NCBI RefSeq assembly: GCF_009690905.1 | Contig: NZ_VOSW01000022.1 | Coordinates: forward strand, 40,824-104,823 | Reading direction: 5' to 3' | Source: Paraburkholderia madseniana | GTDB taxonomy: Bacteria > Pseudomonadota > Gammaproteobacteria > Burkholderiales > Burkholderiaceae | Length of the DNA: 64,000 bases | In this document: in pieces, positions 28,060 through 36,611 of the stretch | How the letters are laid out: every line of letters starts with the position of its first letter | Numbering within the stretch: position 1 is the stretch's first letter | The notes under the pieces: model-generated | Seen by the model: only the letters and a program-made list of their open reading frames with translations | Database searches by the model: none | Told to the model about the DNA's origin: nothing | Position numbers and translations under genes: made by a program

Positions 28060-28251
28060 CGTTCGTGATGGTTCCGCCGATCGGCCGTCGGCTCGTATGC
28101 ACTGACCGGCTGCCTTCGGCTGTCCTGCGGTTTGTTGCGGACGGCTCGATGAGATATCGAGGTGGGGTAACGCGGTGCCGTTTCGCCGGTGATGGCAAGT
28201 GCAGTGAGCATCTGACAAAATCTCCAGAAGAATGCTAAGAACGGAGGCAGC

Positions 28252-28740
28252 TTGCGGACGGCTGAATACCGCTTTTCCACCATTTGGCGCATCGATGCGC
28301 CAGTGCAGGAAGTTTGGGCGGCAATCCACGATTCGGCGCGCTGGCCCGAGTGGTGGAATAACGTTGAGCGCGTGGACCAGCTAGAGGCCGGTTCCGATCA
28401 GGGCGTGGGCGTCGTACAACGCTATACGTGGAAAGGCCGGCTGCCCTATCGCCTCGTGTTCGATATGCGGGTGACGCGCGTCGACCCGTTGGTCGCGCTG
28501 GAGGGGGAGGCCAGTGGCGACGTCGAAGGCGCCGGCCGGTGGAGCTTTTCAACCGACGGACGCAACCTTACCGTAGTCCGCTACGACTGGTGCGTGCGTA
28601 CGACTCGCGCATGGATGAATGCATTGGCGCCGGTGTTGCGCCCGGTTTTCCAATGGAACCACGATGCAGTGATGCGCGAAGGCGGCGCGGCGCTGGCGCG
28701 TCGGCTGGACGCGCGGCTGCTTGGCATCGAGCACGGATGA
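28252..28740 (+). CDS. SRPBCC-family protein (polyketide cyclase/dehydrase-like)
   Basis: A 162-residue START-like ligand-binding protein: 'IDAPVQEVWAAIHDSARWPE', 'WWNNVERVDQLEAGSDQG' and 'RYTWKGRLPYRLVF'. It begins with TTG at 28252, six bases after ACGGAGG; the conserved fold begins almost at once, so a later ATG would cut it. Family members are lipid binders, cyclases or dehydratases; nothing here indicates which. Confidence 0.82.
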   Translation: MRTAEYRFSTIWRIDAPVQEVWAAIHDSARWPEWWNNVERVDQLEAGSDQGVGVVQRYTWKGRLPYRLVFDMRVTRVDPLVALEGEASGDVEGAGRWSFSTDGRNLTVVRYDWCVRTTRAWMNALAPVLRPVFQWNHDAVMREGGAALARRLDARLLGIEHG

Positions 28741-28762
28741 AGCCGGCGCGGACGTCGAACGT

Positions 28763-29338
28763 CTAGGCGAGCAGCAGCAAGGCATCCGCGAGCGACAGCA
28801 CCGTGGTGCGCGAATCGAACGCGGTGGAGAACAGATGGTCATGCACCACCTGATCCGGGTCGTAACAGCAATCCTTGACCGTGTACAGGCGGAAGTCCGC
28901 GTCGCTAGCATATGCCACCGACGACAACACGACACCCGTCGACGCAATGCCGACCATAATCAGCGAATCGACACCTTGTGCGAAAAGTCGTGCCTGCAGA
29001 TCGGTGCCGAAGAACACGCTGGCGCGATGCGCGATGATGACCGGTTCACTCGCCTGCTGGCCTAACTCCGGCGAGGGCCGATCGTCGACGAAGAGGCCAA
29101 GTTGCTTGATTCCCTGCCCATTCTTGTTCAATGGGCTGACTTCCGGATAGCCCGGACTGAACCGGAGGTTGGCGAAATAGACGCTGACGCCTTTGGCCCG
29201 CGCTGCGTCGCATAGCTTGCGCGTATTGGCGAGCAAGGCCGGCGCGACCGATGGAAAGAGCCCGAGAATGTCGGTCTGATAATGCATGACGACGAGCGCG
29301 GTTTGCGCAGGCACGATCGGCGGAATCTGTGAACTCAT
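28763..29338 (-). CDS. Isochorismatase-fold hydrolase homologue lacking the catalytic Cys
   Basis: A 191-residue protein of the isochorismatase-like cysteine hydrolase superfamily (relatives: nicotinamidases, N-carbamoylsarcosine amidases). Asp23 of the triad is present ('VMHYQTD'). The usual active-site loop 'GxAT/SxGCV' reads 'GIASTGVVLSSV' here, with Val136 where Cys is expected, and the triad Lys is replaced in 'AHRASVFFGTDL'. A known subgroup has this variant, so it is either non-hydrolytic or uses another mechanism. Single gene, no partner. Confidence 0.82.
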   Translation of the reverse strand: MSSQIPPIVPAQTALVVMHYQTDILGLFPSVAPALLANTRKLCDAARAKGVSVYFANLRFSPGYPEVSPLNKNGQGIKQLGLFVDDRPSPELGQQASEPVIIAHRASVFFGTDLQARLFAQGVDSLIMVGIASTGVVLSSVAYASDADFRLYTVKDCCYDPDQVVHDHLFSTAFDSRTTVLSLADALLLLA

Positions 29339-29564
29339 GACTGACGCCGCCCAATAGCTGCTGCCAATGCGACTGTCTCCATTTACATTTCTCCTTTACT
29401 TCGACACGCGGTTCATATTCACAACCAGAGACCGTCGAACGCAGCGAAGCATCCATTGTCAAAACGATGCTTTGCTGCCGTGGGAATATTACTTCATGTC
29501 GCTACTCCGGGATCCATCCTCGCACCGGAAACGAAAGCGTTCATTAAACGACGCTCCGGCGTTC

Positions 29565-29594
29565 GTCCTTCCTGATCGTGTCATCAGGAAGGAC
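29565..29594 (-). terminator. 12-bp perfect hairpin downstream of the Ser/Thr-rich gene
   Basis: Arm GTCCTTCCTGAT (29565-29576), six-base loop, exact complement (29583-29594), between the stop of the minus-strand gene at 29621 and the next gene. Strong stem; only a scattered T-run follows, so it may be a terminator or an mRNA-stabilising hairpin. Confidence 0.5.
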
Positions 29595-29620
29595 AAAAGA
29601 CCGCTCGTACTTTCGTTACT

Positions 29621-30340
29621 TTAAGCCGTAGTCGACACCAGGCTCCCAACCGTTTGCATATGCGGATGTCCCTTGAGATTATCCGCGAGTGTCTGCACAA
29701 ACGACTGCAACGACGTGCCCGAGTTGCTATCGCCAAGTGAGCTCAACAGGGACTGAAAATCCGTCTGCAGTGTCGACGCCTGAGAAGAAGACGAAGAAGA
29801 ATCGCTGCTTGCATCCGAGGTACTGGACGCGGTACCTGAACTCGTCGTGCTGCCGGACCCGAGTTCCTGGGCGAGCGCATTCAGCGCCCCGCCAATATCT
29901 CCATAGGAAGAAGTCGCGATCGAGTTCGTCGAGCCGCTCGTGCTATTAGACGTGGAGCCATCACCGTTGCCCGTTTGCTGAAGCGACCCCAGTGCCTGAA
30001 ACAACGCCCCGAGAAAGGCCTGTAGCGCTCCGGAAATCGAGTTCGTTGACGACGAGTCGCTCGTGGAAGAGGTGGAAGAGGCTGAGGTGCTGGCCGAGCT
30101 TGAAGAAGCCGTCGTGCTCGACGTACCCGACGTAGCGGTGGTCGATGACGTGCTGCCAATTCCAAGGGCCGACAACGCCGCCTCGAGTGCCGACAACAGC
30201 GAATTCGAGTCCGTCGAACTGGTCGACGAAGACGACGAGGACGACCCCGATTCGCAGCCGCCGCCGGCCGAGCGGCGAGTGGCGCCGACAGAAAGCAGGC
30301 TCGTGCTGGTTTGTGAACCACTTACACTTTGTATGCTCAT
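29621..30340 (-). CDS. Ser/Thr-rich low-complexity protein, possibly secreted
   Basis: A 239-residue protein. More than 40% of it is Ser/Thr in runs (e.g. 'SGSSSSSSSTSSTDSNS'), with several Leu/Ala amphipathic patches between: 'LLSALEAALSALG', 'GALQAFLGALFQALGSLQQ', 'LQTDFQSLLSSLG' and 'LQSFVQTLADNLKG'. There is one Cys and no classical signal peptide. The GTAAGGAGGT ribosome-binding site before the ATG at 30340 is near-perfect, so the gene is real and well translated. The pattern of Ser/Gly-rich linkers around helix-forming patches recalls harpins and other type III-exported proteins, but no family can be named. Confidence 0.75.
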   Translation of the reverse strand: MSIQSVSGSQTSTSLLSVGATRRSAGGGCESGSSSSSSSTSSTDSNSLLSALEAALSALGIGSTSSTTATSGTSSTTASSSSASTSASSTSSTSDSSSTNSISGALQAFLGALFQALGSLQQTGNGDGSTSNSTSGSTNSIATSSYGDIGGALNALAQELGSGSTTSSGTASSTSDASSDSSSSSSQASTLQTDFQSLLSSLGDSNSGTSLQSFVQTLADNLKGHPHMQTVGSLVSTTA

Positions 30341-30582
30341 GATGTTTGACCTCCTTACGAGTTGAGCATTTAGAGTAAGCGATGACAACACTTCCAAATG
30401 CCTGGTAAGGAGTGGATTCCCGTCTCATCTCGGCCATCGGTAAGGCGCGGAAAGTTTTCGTTCGGAAATTGCCGTCCTTTCAACGTGCTACTTCGTTGAC
30501 GTCGATTCGAAAATATGCCGACAGCGCCCGCGGTGACGATCTCCTTGGGTTACTCGGCTGTCGCGCAATCGGAGGATGCGCT

Positions 30583-31575
30583 TCAGTAGCGCTCGAAGGC
30601 GACTTGCAACGCTTGCATGTCGTCCGCTTGGGTGAGCGCCAGCGTCAGAAGGATGCGGGCTTTTGGGGGGATCTGATCTTCGACGGTGAGCCAGCCGTAT
30701 TCGTCGTCGGGCTGTGCGCCATTACGTAACACGATTCCATTGCCGGTGCGCGATGCGCGCACCACATGAACCCCGCGTCGGGCAGCGTCGCGCAGCGGCT
30801 CGATGAGATGCTCGGCGACGTTGCCGTTGCCGGTGCCCACATAGATCAGCCCTCGCGCGCGCGAGGCGATTGCGTTCACTGCGTCGGGAGCGAGCGCGCC
30901 GTACGCATAGACGATGTCTACTTTGGGCAATGCCCCAAGCGTATCGATCGACCACGGCGTGTCGAGCGTATGGGCACGCCATGGGCGACGATAGTAGCGC
31001 GGCTGGCCTTCGATCACATGGCCAAGCGCGCCGTACGGCGAACGGAACGCCTCGAGCTTGACGCTGTTGCTCTTTACGACGTCCCGGGCAGTGTGGATCT
31101 CGTCGTTGGCAACGACCAGCGTGCCGATGCCACGCGAGGATGGATGCGCAGCCACCGCAATTGCATCGTAAAGATTCAACGCCGCGTCAGAACTCATTGC
31201 AGACGGCGGCCGCATCGAGCCGACCACGACTACGGGCTTTGCGCTCTTGAGCGTGAGATGCAGAAAGTACGCAGTTTCCTCGATCGTATCGGTACCGTGC
31301 GTGATCACAACGCCATCAACGTCATCCTGCGCGAGCAATCTGGAAACGCGCCTGCCGATTGCAAGCAGATGTTCGTTGTTGAAATTCTCGGAGCCGGTTT
31401 GCAACAACTGCTCCGCGCGCAAATTCGCCAGCGCAGACGCATGTGGAATCGTGCGGAGAATCTCATCGATGCCGAGCACAGAGCACAGGTAGGCGGACGT
31501 GTTGATGGCGGCTTTGCCTTGGCCGGCAATGGTGCCGCCTGTACCGATAACGATGATGTTGGCCTTTTCTGTCAT
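30583..31575 (-). CDS. L-asparaginase (type II-like), cytoplasmic form
   Basis: A 330-residue asparaginase/glutaminase that hydrolyses Asn to Asp and ammonia. The first Thr motif 'GTGGTIAG', the second 'THGTDTIEETAYFL' and 'GSMRPPSAMSSDAALNLYDA' are intact, so it should be active. Type II enzymes are usually periplasmic, but this one starts directly at 'MTEKANIIVIGTGGTIAG', with no signal peptide; no upstream in-frame start would give one. It follows the DadA-like gene by 59 bases on the same strand and is likely cotranscribed. The ribosome-binding site is weak, which fits a second gene in an operon. Confidence 0.92.
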   Translation of the reverse strand: MTEKANIIVIGTGGTIAGQGKAAINTSAYLCSVLGIDEILRTIPHASALANLRAEQLLQTGSENFNNEHLLAIGRRVSRLLAQDDVDGVVITHGTDTIEETAYFLHLTLKSAKPVVVVGSMRPPSAMSSDAALNLYDAIAVAAHPSSRGIGTLVVANDEIHTARDVVKSNSVKLEAFRSPYGALGHVIEGQPRYYRRPWRAHTLDTPWSIDTLGALPKVDIVYAYGALAPDAVNAIASRARGLIYVGTGNGNVAEHLIEPLRDAARRGVHVVRASRTGNGIVLRNGAQPDDEYGWLTVEDQIPPKARILLTLALTQADDMQALQVAFERY

Positions 31576-31634
31576 GCGAGGTCGATGATGTTCTGGAGGG
31601 GGAGCGGCGTCACGCAGTGCATCGCCTTGCGGCG

Positions 31635-32885
31635 TCAATGCGAAAGGGCGAATGCGCTGCGCAGTTCCTGGCCGTTGCTGCTTGCCAGCCACTGCGCCAG
31701 CAGCGCCGCCGAACCCGTCGCAAGCGTGAAACCGAGTGCGCCATGCCCGACGTTGAGCCACAGATTGCGGTAGCGCGTCGGTCCGACGATCGGCGTGCCG
31801 CGTGGCGTCGCCGGACGCAACCCGATCCATTCACTACCCGCGCAAGATCTGGCGACGTCGGGGTACATTGCGGCCGCCTCCGCCCGCAGCGTCGCGAGAC
31901 GTGTGGGATCGGGTTCGAGTGAATAGCCGTCGATATCGGCAATGCCCGCAACGCGCAGCCGCTCGCCGAGCCGGGCATAAACCACTTTGCGGCTAAAGTC
32001 GGTAATGCTCACTTGGGGCGCGGCCGTCTGTGGTTGCAGATCGAACGTCAGGCTGTAGCCTTTGAGCGGATAGATCGGCACACGGATGCCGACCGGCTTC
32101 AGTAGCCGTGCTGCAGCCGAGCCTAACGCGACGACGACATGGTCTGCCGCGAGCGGCGCACCGTTGCTCCAGGCTTCGACGCTACCGCTTGCTGCAGGCC
32201 TCAGGCAATCGATCGATGTGTTCATCAGGAACTGCACGCCGCGAGCGCGCAGCAACGCTTCGAGGCTCTTGCAGAAGCGTTCGCAATCGGCCGTGTCTTC
32301 GCTCGGCGTATGAATGCCGCCCGCGAGAATGGACCGCAGGTGCGCGAGCGTCGGTTCGAGTTCGACGCACGCGTCGGCGCTCAGCGCCTTTTGTTCGCAG
32401 CCGAGCGTGCGCTGGAATTCAAGCAGCTTGACCGCGCTCTGCATCTCGCTCGCGTCACGATGCAGCACGAGCTTGCCCGACCGGACGAAGTCGAAGTCGA
32501 GCGCCGGTTCGGCGGCGATCAGTTCATGGATCAGCGTCCGGCTCAGGAACGACAGCGACAGCAGTTTGCGTGTCGTGAATTCGCTTCGTTCGCGCGTGCA
32601 TGCCGACAGGAATTCGAAGCACCAGCGCCACTGTTCGGTGCTCAGCTTCGGGCGGAAGCGCACCGGTGAATCCCCGCGCGTGAGCCAGCGCGGCAGCTTC
32701 GAGACGACACCGGGGCCGGCGAGCGGCGCGACATAGCTATACGATAGCTGGCCGCCGTTGCCAGAACTGGTCTCGCTCGCTACGTCCGGATGCCGGTCCG
32801 CGACCGTTACGTCGTGGCCGGCGCGGCTCAGGTAATACGCACTCGACAAGCCAATGACGCCCGCACCGAGGATCAATATCTGCAT
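31635..32885 (-). CDS. D-amino acid dehydrogenase (DadA-like)
   Basis: A 416-residue FAD dehydrogenase of the DadA family, which oxidises D-amino acids to keto acids and passes electrons to the respiratory chain. The FAD motif 'MQILILGAGVIGLSSAYYLS' is at the very N-terminus, 'ASETSSGNGGQLSYSYVAP' follows, and 'EWIGLRPATPRGTPIVG' plus 'NVGHGALGFTLATGS' close the FAD site. It leads the operon with asparaginase. A 34-bp site at 32988-33021 lies about 100 bases upstream and matches one before the binding-protein gene at 34410, so the GlxA-type regulator probably controls both. Another DAO-family gene lies at 4884, but the two are clearly different. Confidence 0.92.
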   Translation of the reverse strand: MQILILGAGVIGLSSAYYLSRAGHDVTVADRHPDVASETSSGNGGQLSYSYVAPLAGPGVVSKLPRWLTRGDSPVRFRPKLSTEQWRWCFEFLSACTRERSEFTTRKLLSLSFLSRTLIHELIAAEPALDFDFVRSGKLVLHRDASEMQSAVKLLEFQRTLGCEQKALSADACVELEPTLAHLRSILAGGIHTPSEDTADCERFCKSLEALLRARGVQFLMNTSIDCLRPAASGSVEAWSNGAPLAADHVVVALGSAAARLLKPVGIRVPIYPLKGYSLTFDLQPQTAAPQVSITDFSRKVVYARLGERLRVAGIADIDGYSLEPDPTRLATLRAEAAAMYPDVARSCAGSEWIGLRPATPRGTPIVGPTRYRNLWLNVGHGALGFTLATGSAALLAQWLASSNGQELRSAFALSH

Positions 32886-32987
32886 ACGGCTGCACTCGCT
32901 TTATTCGTGTGTTTGCAGGGAGGCCGTGTGCCGCGGGTGCGTCGTCAGCCCATTGACCGGACTGTACGGCGCTATCGATGCGCCGAA

Positions 32988-33021
32988 TTGCATTGATCTG
33001 CCGGAAAGTAGAAGAATCGCG
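32988..33021. repeat. 34-bp regulatory repeat, copy 1 (dadA-like promoter)
   Basis: On the plus strand it begins TTGCATTGATCTGCCGGAAA. It is 32 of 34 bases identical to the reverse complement of 34205-34238 (my count by eye), about 100 bases before the DadA-like start. Oriented the same way relative to its target gene as the other copy. Probable binding site of the GlxA-type regulator. Confidence 0.75.
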
Positions 33022-33054
33022 ACAGGCTTGCGGGTAGAAGGGCGGCGGGATGGA

Positions 33055-34134
33055 TCAGGCGGCGGCCGCGCCTCGCGATGCGCGCAGCTTGCCGGGCGTT
33101 ACGCCATACGCCTCGCGAAACACGCGGATGAAATGCGCGGAGTCCGCGAAGCCGCACTCGTAGGCGATATCGGTGATCTTGCGTGTTGTATTGACCAGCA
33201 TCCAGCGTGCGTAGCGTAGTCGCATCCGCCGGTAAAACTCATTTGGCGATGTGTTCATCTCGGTCGCAAACGCGCGCTCGAGATTGCGCACACTGGTGCC
33301 GATCATCTTCGCGATGACCACGATGTTCAACGGCGCTTCGAGGTTCTCTTCCATCAGCAGCACCGCGTGGCGCACGGTCGCATCCTCGACCGACAGGTAG
33401 CCGAGCGCCGCGCGCCGCTCGACGAACGACGAGCCGCCCTGGCGGCTAACCGTCATCTGATGGATCACTTTCGACGCACGGTCCGGTCCGCAGTGCAGGC
33501 TGATCAGCCGCGCGGCCATCTCCACCACCGAAATGCCGCCCGCACAGGTAATGCGCGTGCCGTCGATCAGGTAATCGGCGTGAGTCACGACGCGCAGCGC
33601 CGGGAACATACGCCGGTAATCGTCGAGGTGAAAGCTGTGCACGCAGGCAACATGGTCTTCCATCAAGCCGGCACGCGCCAGAACGAAGCTGCCCGTGCAC
33701 ATGCCGATGAGCGGAACGCCCGCGTCGGCAGCCTGTTTCAGATAATCCCAGTAGCGCCGGTCGACTTGATCGAGATGGGGAAGCAAACCGCCGATCACGA
33801 CGAGATAGTCGAATTGCGTGACGTCTGGAAACGTGGACTGCGCCTGCACCGGAATGCCGCAGCTCGCTTCGACCGATTCGCCCTCGGCGCCGACGATGGT
33901 CCACAGGCAGCGTAGCTGACGGCTCTGATCGCCGCGGTCCGCTGCGTGACGCAGCGCATCACACAGACCGCCCAGCGAAAGCATTGGAAAGCGCGGCCAC
34001 AACAGGATGCCGACGCTCAGTTCCGCGCCCGAACGGCTTGGGCGCGCCTGAAGCGTGCGCGGTAGCGCGTCCAGTTGTTCGACCAGTTGGTGAGCAGTCT
34101 GGGTTACCTGACTGGAATTGTCGGCAGTCGTCAT
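33055..34134 (-). CDS. GlxA-family AraC-type regulator with DJ-1/PfpI-like domain
   Basis: A 359-residue regulator. Residues about 35-215 are a DJ-1/PfpI (class I glutamine amidotransferase-like) sensor domain, with the nucleophile-elbow position in 'GVPLIGMCTGSFVLARAG'; residues about 255-355 are an AraC-type double HTH ending 'DSAHFIRVFREAYGVTPGK'. GlxA-type regulators often control amino-acid and amine catabolism. It is flanked by two near-identical 34-bp sites in opposite orientation, one facing the DadA/asparaginase operon and one the binding-protein gene. I chose the ATG at 34134; longer in-frame starts would overlap the right-hand site. Confidence 0.92.
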   Translation of the reverse strand: MTTADNSSQVTQTAHQLVEQLDALPRTLQARPSRSGAELSVGILLWPRFPMLSLGGLCDALRHAADRGDQSRQLRCLWTIVGAEGESVEASCGIPVQAQSTFPDVTQFDYLVVIGGLLPHLDQVDRRYWDYLKQAADAGVPLIGMCTGSFVLARAGLMEDHVACVHSFHLDDYRRMFPALRVVTHADYLIDGTRITCAGGISVVEMAARLISLHCGPDRASKVIHQMTVSRQGGSSFVERRAALGYLSVEDATVRHAVLLMEENLEAPLNIVVIAKMIGTSVRNLERAFATEMNTSPNEFYRRMRLRYARWMLVNTTRKITDIAYECGFADSAHFIRVFREAYGVTPGKLRASRGAAAA

Positions 34135-34204
34135 GCGCGAACTCGAGGGCGGATCGCCCAGATTATACGGCGACGCACGGCGATTCCGTCCAGTGCGGCC
34201 CTGC

Positions 34205-34238
34205 CGCAATTCTTCTATTTTCCGGCAGATCAATGCAA
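34205..34238. repeat. 34-bp regulatory repeat, copy 2 (binding-protein promoter)
   Basis: The inverted copy of 32988-33021 with two mismatches. It lies about 70 bases upstream of the regulator's start and about 170 bases before the binding-protein gene at 34410, so it may serve both promoters. Confidence 0.75.
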
Positions 34239-34409
34239 TCCCGGGGCTTTCTGGCTGCATAAATTCAAACCCGCTAACGAACGACGCCGCACTGTGGGGT
34301 GCGAACGATCAGGCGAAGGCAGGCACACCGTCCACAGGCCGCGTGTTTCCGATCGGCGGGCGGCCGTTACCGTCCGTTCCGACCTTTACAACTTCTTTTC
34401 GGGTGAAGC

Positions 34410-35564
34410 ATGAGCACAAGCACAGTCTTGGGTCGCGGTATGGCGACCGTTTGCATTCTGGGAGCATCGGCGGCCGCTGCAGTGGGCGTCGCCCGTGCCG
34501 ACGAGGTGGTGAAGATCGGCGAGGCCGCACCCGTGACGGGGCCGGCCTCGTATCTCGGCAAGGACACCGAGAACGGCGCCCGGCTCGCGGTCGAGGAGAT
34601 CAACCAGACGGGCCTCGTGATCGGCGGAAAAAAGGTGACGCTGGTCTTCGACGCGCAGGACGATGCGGGCGACCCGCGTCAGGCCACCCAGGTCGCACAG
34701 AAGCTGGTGGACGACAAGGTCGTCGCGGTGGTCGGCCACATGCAGTCCGGCTCGACGATTCCGGCATCGAAGATCTACAGCGATGCAGGCATCGCACAGG
34801 TGTCACCGTCCGCGACGAATCCCGCCTATACGCAACAGGGCTTCAAGACCGCGTATCGCGTGGTCGCGACCGATGCCCAGCAAGGGCCGACGCTCGCCGA
34901 CTATGCGGCGAAAACGCTGAAGGTCAAGACAGTCGCCATCGTCGACGACTCGACCGCATACGGCCAGGGTCTTGCTGTCGAATTCGAAAAGCAGGCGAAA
35001 GCCAACGGCATTGCGGTGCTCTCGCATGACGCGAGCACTGACAAGGCCGTCGATTTCCGCGCGATTCTCACCAAGATCAAGGGCGAAAAGCCGGACGCGA
35101 TCATGTATGGCGGTCTCGATGGCACGGGCGGCCCGTTCGCGAAACAGGCGAAGCAGTTGGGCATGACGATGAAAGTGCTGGCCGGCGATGGCTTGTGTGC
35201 CGACGATCTCGCGAAACTCGCGGGCGATGCGGCCGACAACGTAATTTGCTCGATCGCCGGCGCGCCGCTGCTGAAGATGACCGGTGGGCCGGCGTTCGTC
35301 GAGCGCTACAAGAAGCGCTTCGGTTACGCGCCGGTTCTGAACTCACCGTTTGCGTACGACGCGGTGGGTGTCATCATTGATGCGATGAAGCGCGCGCAAT
35401 CAACCGAGCCTGCAAAAATCCTTGCTGCAATGCCTGCGACCGATCATCAGGGGGTGCTCGGAGAAACGCAATTCGATGCGAAGGGCGATCTGAAGCACGG
35501 CGTGATTTCGCTCTACAAATACGTTGGAGGCAAGCAGGCGCTGCTCGGCGTTGTCGAGCAATAA
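34410..35564 (+). CDS. Branched-chain-type amino acid ABC transporter substrate-binding protein
   Basis: A 384-residue periplasmic binding protein of the LivJ/LivK/BraC group. The signal peptide ends 'GVARA-DE'. The mature protein has 'KIGEAAPVTGPASYLGKDTE', 'GHMQSGSTIPASKIYSDAGI' and 'AIVDDSTAYGQGLAVEFEK', which are typical of the family. No permease genes follow, so it works with a Liv-type transporter encoded elsewhere. Common control with the DadA/asparaginase operon (34-bp site) implies that it brings in the amino acid those enzymes degrade (inference); it may bind D-amino acids or Asn rather than Leu/Ile/Val. Confidence 0.93.
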   Translation: MSTSTVLGRGMATVCILGASAAAAVGVARADEVVKIGEAAPVTGPASYLGKDTENGARLAVEEINQTGLVIGGKKVTLVFDAQDDAGDPRQATQVAQKLVDDKVVAVVGHMQSGSTIPASKIYSDAGIAQVSPSATNPAYTQQGFKTAYRVVATDAQQGPTLADYAAKTLKVKTVAIVDDSTAYGQGLAVEFEKQAKANGIAVLSHDASTDKAVDFRAILTKIKGEKPDAIMYGGLDGTGGPFAKQAKQLGMTMKVLAGDGLCADDLAKLAGDAADNVICSIAGAPLLKMTGGPAFVERYKKRFGYAPVLNSPFAYDAVGVIIDAMKRAQSTEPAKILAAMPATDHQGVLGETQFDAKGDLKHGVISLYKYVGGKQALLGVVEQ

Positions 35565-35832
35565 GCGGATTTGCGGGGGGTGCTTTGCCGAGCGCTGAAA
35601 GTCTGACGTTCGCAAAGCTGGTGGCCGCGCCACGCGGCGCAATGCGCCCACTGCGCGATGAAGCCGATCCTTAGCCGGCCCTCTACGATTGTCCCGGGCC
35701 CTTTATTTTGTGAAGTTTCATCTCTTTCGTATTGGGTGGCACACTTAACGCGTTCCAGATTTCCAAGAAGTCCACGCCGGCTTCCGCTAATTAAACATTT
35801 TCTTATAAGTAAAGATCGGGAGAAGTTGCCGA

Positions 35833-36528
35833 ATGGACGTTTTCGACACAGCAATCCAAACTTTCCTGACGCACGTTGCTTTGAGTTCCACCATCTTGAA
35901 CCACGCGATAAGAGTCATCGCGGGCCTATATACATTCAAGGGGTTCGTGCTCATACCCTTATTGTGGTGGATATGGTTCAAACCCACTCAGCGTGGTGGA
36001 TGGGAGCGTGAAATGGTCGTCGCAACGATCGCGAGCTGCCTTCTTGCGCTCACAATTTTCAGGCTTTTTGGCCATTATTTACCATTCCGGATACGGCCTA
36101 TCTATAACCCCGAGCTGCACTTGCATTTTCCATCAGGTGGTCCGGGAGTGGCCGTGCTGCCAACGTGGAGTTCCTTTCCGAGTGACCACGCGATGCTGTG
36201 GATGGCGGTCGCGACTGGGATTTTTCTCGTCTGGCGCGGCGTCGGCGTGTTCGCACTTCTGTACACCGCGGTCTTCATATGCCTGCCGCGCGTTTATCTC
36301 GGCTGGCACTATCCGACCGACATACTCGCGGGGGCGGCAATCGGAATGATCATGACCTGGATAATGACTCGGGACGCCGTTAGAACACGTTTTGCAGTGC
36401 CGATCCTGCGATGGATGCACAGATTTCCCGGGCCCTCTTATGCGTTGCTGTTTGTTTTGTGTTTTGAACTGATAACCCAGTTTGACGAACTACTCGTTCT
36501 CGGGCAGTCGGCTTTGAAATGGCTGTGA
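35833..36528 (+). CDS. PAP2-family membrane phosphatase
   Basis: A 231-residue protein with about six membrane segments. The PAP2 active-site motifs are visible: 'GHYLPFRIRPI' (first motif, weak), 'FPSDHAM' (Ser-His pair, Asp replacing the usual Gly) and 'PRVYLGWHYPTDILAG' (R..G.H..TD). Such proteins dephosphorylate lipid phosphates such as phosphatidate, undecaprenyl diphosphate or sphingolipid phosphate at the membrane. GGGAGAAG precedes the ATG. The region is less G+C-rich than its neighbours, suggesting a separate origin. Confidence 0.88.
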   Translation: MDVFDTAIQTFLTHVALSSTILNHAIRVIAGLYTFKGFVLIPLLWWIWFKPTQRGGWEREMVVATIASCLLALTIFRLFGHYLPFRIRPIYNPELHLHFPSGGPGVAVLPTWSSFPSDHAMLWMAVATGIFLVWRGVGVFALLYTAVFICLPRVYLGWHYPTDILAGAAIGMIMTWIMTRDAVRTRFAVPILRWMHRFPGPSYALLFVLCFELITQFDELLVLGQSALKWL

Positions 36529-36611
36529 TTGCGCGAGACTGACACTATCGCCCCCTGGCCTACGATGCGTGAAGGCCCGAATAGGATAGCGGCATTACGA
36601 CCGCCAAGCGC

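Noticed and set aside
29367..29624. 85-codon plus-strand frame between the isochorismatase and Ser/Thr-rich genes
   Set aside because: No ribosome-binding site and no family features; it spans the 29565-29594 hairpin.
29621..30340. Tandem DNA repeat or CRISPR-like array in the Ser/Thr-rich gene
   Set aside because: The repetition is at the protein level (Ser/Thr codons) with varied codons; there are no equal-length spacers.
30766..31773. Long plus-strand frame opposite asparaginase
   Set aside because: Complement shadow, Arg/His-rich; asparaginase has both active-site Thr motifs.
34118..35029. Plus-strand frame overlapping the start of the Liv-type binding protein
   Set aside because: Shadow frame; the binding protein has a signal peptide and family motifs in the other frame.
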